Positions 5,456 through 7,268 of a DNA stretch of 7,268 nucleotides are shown in pieces. The stretch lies in NCBI GenBank assembly GCA_002499455.1, contig DALN01000060.1:222-7489 (forward strand), given 5' to 3'. The notes under the pieces were generated by a model. It had not been told where the DNA came from. It saw only the letters and a list, made by a program, of their open reading frames with translations, and did not search any database. The position numbers were made by a program, and so were the translations under genes. Source of the DNA: Methanoculleus sp. UBA77. Lineage in GTDB: Archaea > Halobacteriota > Methanomicrobia > Methanomicrobiales > Methanoculleaceae. How positions within the stretch are numbered: the first letter of the stretch is position 1; each line of letters starts with the position of its first letter.

Positions 5456-6819
5456 AGGAGATAACGATCAGCCCGGTGACCCGGATTGAGGGGCATGCCG
5501 GCGTCAGGATCTACCTCGATGATCAGGGTAAGGTCGACTCGGCCCACTTCCAGGTCGTCGAACTGAGAGGGTTCGAGAAGTTCCTCGTTGGGGCGGCGAT
5601 CGAGGAGGCTCCCCGGATAACCCCCCGGATCTGCGGGATATGCCCCTCGGCGCATCACCTGGCGGCGGCGAAGGCGACCGACAGGATATTCGGCGTCGAA
5701 CCGCCTGCGACCGGGAAGAAACTCCGCGAACTCCTCAGTGTCGGGCAGTTCGTCCATTCCCACGCCCTCCACTTCTTCATGCTCGCGGCCCCCGACTTCA
5801 TCCTGGGCCATGACGCGCCGGCAGCCGAGCGCAATGTCATCGGGCTTGCCCGCCGCTCTCCCGAGCTCGCGAAGAAAGCGATTGCGGTCAGGAAGTTCGG
5901 CCAGCGCCTGACGGAAGCGGTCGGCGGCAAACCCATCCACCCGGCAAACGCGCTGCCGGGGGGGATGTCTGCACCTCTCACGGAAGGGAAGCGGGCGGAA
6001 CTGGCAGCCATGGCCGACGAAGCGCTCGGGATCGCCCGTGAGGGATGGGATATCGCACGCAACCTCCTCGACGGGGTCGACACGGAGGTAGGGGCCGTCA
6101 GGACCGGGTTCCTCGGCATGACCAACCACGGGCTCTACTCGACCTGCGAAGGGCCGGTTGCGATGCTCGATCCTGCTGGCGGCAGGATCGGCTCATTCTC
6201 GGGCGCGGACTACACGAACTTCCTTGAGGAGTACTCGGAGGACTGGTCCTACCTGAAGTTCGCCCGGTTCAAAGGCGGAGAGTATTACCGGGTCGGGCCG
6301 CTTGCCCGGCTCAACATCGTGGAGAGGATGGGCACGGAACACGCCGACGCCGCCCTTGCCGAGTATCGCGAGCGGTTCGGGACCGCCTCCCAGGCTGCGC
6401 TTGCCTACAACCTGGCACGCTACGTCGAGTTCATCGCCTCGTGCGAGCGGGCGGTGGAACTCCTCTCAGACCCCGGCATCACCGGGTCGGATGTCCGGAC
6501 CCCGGCAGGGAAGGTTGTGAACACGCGGGGCGTCGGGATCATCGAGGCTCCCCGCGGAACCCTGATCCACGACTATACCGTCGACGAGGCCGGCATCATC
6601 GAGCGGTGCAACCTCATCGTTGCGACCTGCCAGAACAACTACGCGATCGACCGGGGCGTGGAGGATATGGCACGCCGTGTGGTGGAGAACGGGGCGTTGA
6701 CAGAAGGAGCGGCAAACCGCATCGAGATGATCATCAGGGCATACGACCCCTGCATCTCGTGCGCGACCCACGCGATCGGGCGGATGCCCCTCCGGATCGA
6801 ATGTATCAGAAGAACCTGA
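5452..6819 (+). CDS. [NiFe]-hydrogenase large subunit, MvhA-like, with cleavable C-terminal tail
   Basis: This 455-residue catalytic subunit carries the nickel ligands in its two usual motifs: RICGIC (59-64, C61 and C64) and DPCISCATH (432-440, C434 and C437). The second is followed by a 15-residue tail (441-455) that a maturation protease should remove after H440. The N-terminal RIEGH (11-15) with E13 is the conserved proton-transfer region. RGFEKFL (39-45), HHLAAAKA (68-75) and HSHALHFFMLAAPDF are close to what I recall of MvhA; the 455 residues are a little shorter than MvhA (about 470) and longer than FrhA (about 405). All catalytic residues needed are present, so I expect an active enzyme (H2 to 2H+ + 2e-, or the reverse). 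Its start overlaps the small-subunit stop. I cannot exclude a divergent group 3 subclass. Confidence 0.93.
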   Translation: MKEITISPVTRIEGHAGVRIYLDDQGKVDSAHFQVVELRGFEKFLVGAAIEEAPRITPRICGICPSAHHLAAAKATDRIFGVEPPATGKKLRELLSVGQFVHSHALHFFMLAAPDFILGHDAPAAERNVIGLARRSPELAKKAIAVRKFGQRLTEAVGGKPIHPANALPGGMSAPLTEGKRAELAAMADEALGIAREGWDIARNLLDGVDTEVGAVRTGFLGMTNHGLYSTCEGPVAMLDPAGGRIGSFSGADYTNFLEEYSEDWSYLKFARFKGGEYYRVGPLARLNIVERMGTEHADAALAEYRERFGTASQAALAYNLARYVEFIASCERAVELLSDPGITGSDVRTPAGKVVNTRGVGIIEAPRGTLIHDYTVDEAGIIERCNLIVATCQNNYAIDRGVEDMARRVVENGALTEGAANRIEMIIRAYDPCISCATHAIGRMPLRIECIRRT

Positions 6820-6829
6820 GGCTGGTATT

Positions 6830-7177
6830 ATGTTAAAACAGATTCTCGGAGAATTCCTGAAACTTGATGGCGTTACCGCCGCAGTCGTGGCGGGAAGGGA
6901 CGGCTTTGTGATCGAGAGCGTTGTCGCCGGGGACGTGGATGTCGAGGCCCTCGGTGCCATGGCCTCCACCGGCATGGGTACGTCTGAGGCGATGAGCAAT
7001 GAACTTGGAAAGGGCGAGATGCACCAGATGCTCGTCGAGCTGGAGAACGGGCCGATCCTGCTCTCTCCCCTCTCGGAGGACGAGCTGATCGCTATCGTGG
7101 CGAACGCGAACGTCAACGTCGGGCGAATCCGGTACGAGCTGAAGAAGAACAGGGATCGGATAACGGCTGCTCTGTGA
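6830..7177 (+). CDS. Roadblock/LC7 domain protein, co-operonic with hydrogenase
   Basis: This 115-residue, single-domain protein is a clear Roadblock/LC7 family member: an N-terminal helix (LKQILGEFLKL), the GRDGFVIES hairpin (22-30), the long central helix beginning ALGAMASTGMG (about 40-50), a strand around QMLVELENGPILLSPL, and the closing strand and helix IVANANVNVGRIRYELKKN. The domain usually dimerises; MglB-type members activate small GTPases, and other members act as scaffolds. It has no membrane segment and is soluble. It begins 11 bases after the hydrogenase large-subunit stop, with a GAGG site (6818-6821), so it is almost certainly cotranscribed with it. It is much closer to the canonical family than the membrane-anchored homologue at 2042. 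Physical contact with hydrogenase is inferred. Confidence 0.92.
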   Translation: MLKQILGEFLKLDGVTAAVVAGRDGFVIESVVAGDVDVEALGAMASTGMGTSEAMSNELGKGEMHQMLVELENGPILLSPLSEDELIAIVANANVNVGRIRYELKKNRDRITAAL

Positions 7178-7185
7178 GTGAGACC

Positions 7186-7268
7186 ATGCTGCCCGACGGT
7201 ATCTCACTGGGACGACTGCAGGGACCTCTCTCGTCCCTTGCCTCCATCAGCCCTCACTTCACGGGAGC
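7186..7268 (+). CDS. Start of a second DUF2226-like protein (cut by the window edge)
   Basis: Twenty-seven codons are open to the right edge. The N-terminus MLPDGISLGRL ending SPHFTG resembles the DUF2226-like protein encoded at 1390 (MQLPRGRFHRLL ending STRFTG): both begin with an L-P-x-G turn and reach F-T-G after 22-25 residues. This supports the same domain, though 27 residues are too few to be sure. The ATG at 7186 is 8 bases after the Roadblock stop; a GTG at 7174 in the same frame, overlapping that stop, is an alternative, but the ATG gives the better match. Probably part of the hydrogenase operon. Confidence 0.45.
   Translation, partial: MLPDGISLGRLQGPLSSLASISPHFTG

Noticed and set aside
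5350..6129. Minus-strand open frame of 259 residues across the hydrogenase large subunit
   Set aside because: It lies opposite the strongly conserved [NiFe] active-site sequence and has no motif.
5452..6819. F420-reducing hydrogenase FrhA
   Set aside because: The large subunit is about 50 residues longer than FrhA, and the neighbours include no FrhB or FrhD-plus-FrhG cluster; small-subunit sequence is nearer MvhG.
1..7268. CRISPR arrays, tRNA or rRNA genes and insertion sequences
   Set aside because: No regularly spaced direct repeats, no cloverleaf or ribosomal sequence and no transposase or terminal inverted repeats were seen on either strand.

Overview
The window reads as a piece of a methanogenic archaeon. 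The coding regions are GC-rich, and two spacers carry AT-rich archaeal TATA boxes. The gene content fits (MvhA/MvhG-type [NiFe]-hydrogenase, RimK-family ligase of the type used in F420 or methanopterin glutamylation, hydrogenase maturation endopeptidase, DUF2226-like proteins). A Methanomicrobiales member such as Methanoculleus is my best guess from GC content and hydrogenase type; this is inference, not a database match.

Layout. (1) Positions 1-710, minus strand: 5' part of a RimK-like ATP-grasp ligase that runs off the left edge. (2) 814-1299, plus: hydrogenase maturation protease, divergent from the ligase. (3) 1390-3406, plus: a three-gene unit behind a clear TATA box, with a DUF2226/PATAN-like protein, a membrane-anchored Roadblock-like protein and a MinD-type ATPase with an amphipathic C-terminal tail. 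(4) 3407-3722: a 316-bp spacer with a T-tract, CCGACA repeats, a strong TATA box and a small palindrome near the predicted transcription start. (5) 3723-7177, plus: a tight operon of 2[4Fe-4S] ferredoxin, V4R-like protein, hydrogenase small subunit, hydrogenase large subunit and a free-standing Roadblock/LC7 protein. (6) From about 7186 to the right edge: the first 27 codons of another protein whose N-terminus resembles that of the 1390 gene.

How the parts may work together. The large and small subunits have every cluster and metal ligand expected of an active enzyme, and the large subunit keeps a 15-residue tail for a maturation protease like the one at 814. Unlike a canonical Mvh locus, no MvhD or HdrA gene lies beside them here; the partners are a dedicated ferredoxin, a ligand-binding V4R-like protein and a Roadblock protein. 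The upstream MinD/Roadblock/DUF2226-like unit and the Roadblock plus DUF2226-like pair behind the hydrogenase share parts. This suggests a hydrogenase coupled to a small-GTPase/MinD-like regulatory or positioning module: an H2-sensing, membrane-localising or activity-gating system. The link is inferred from gene order and shared domains and is not proven by the sequence.
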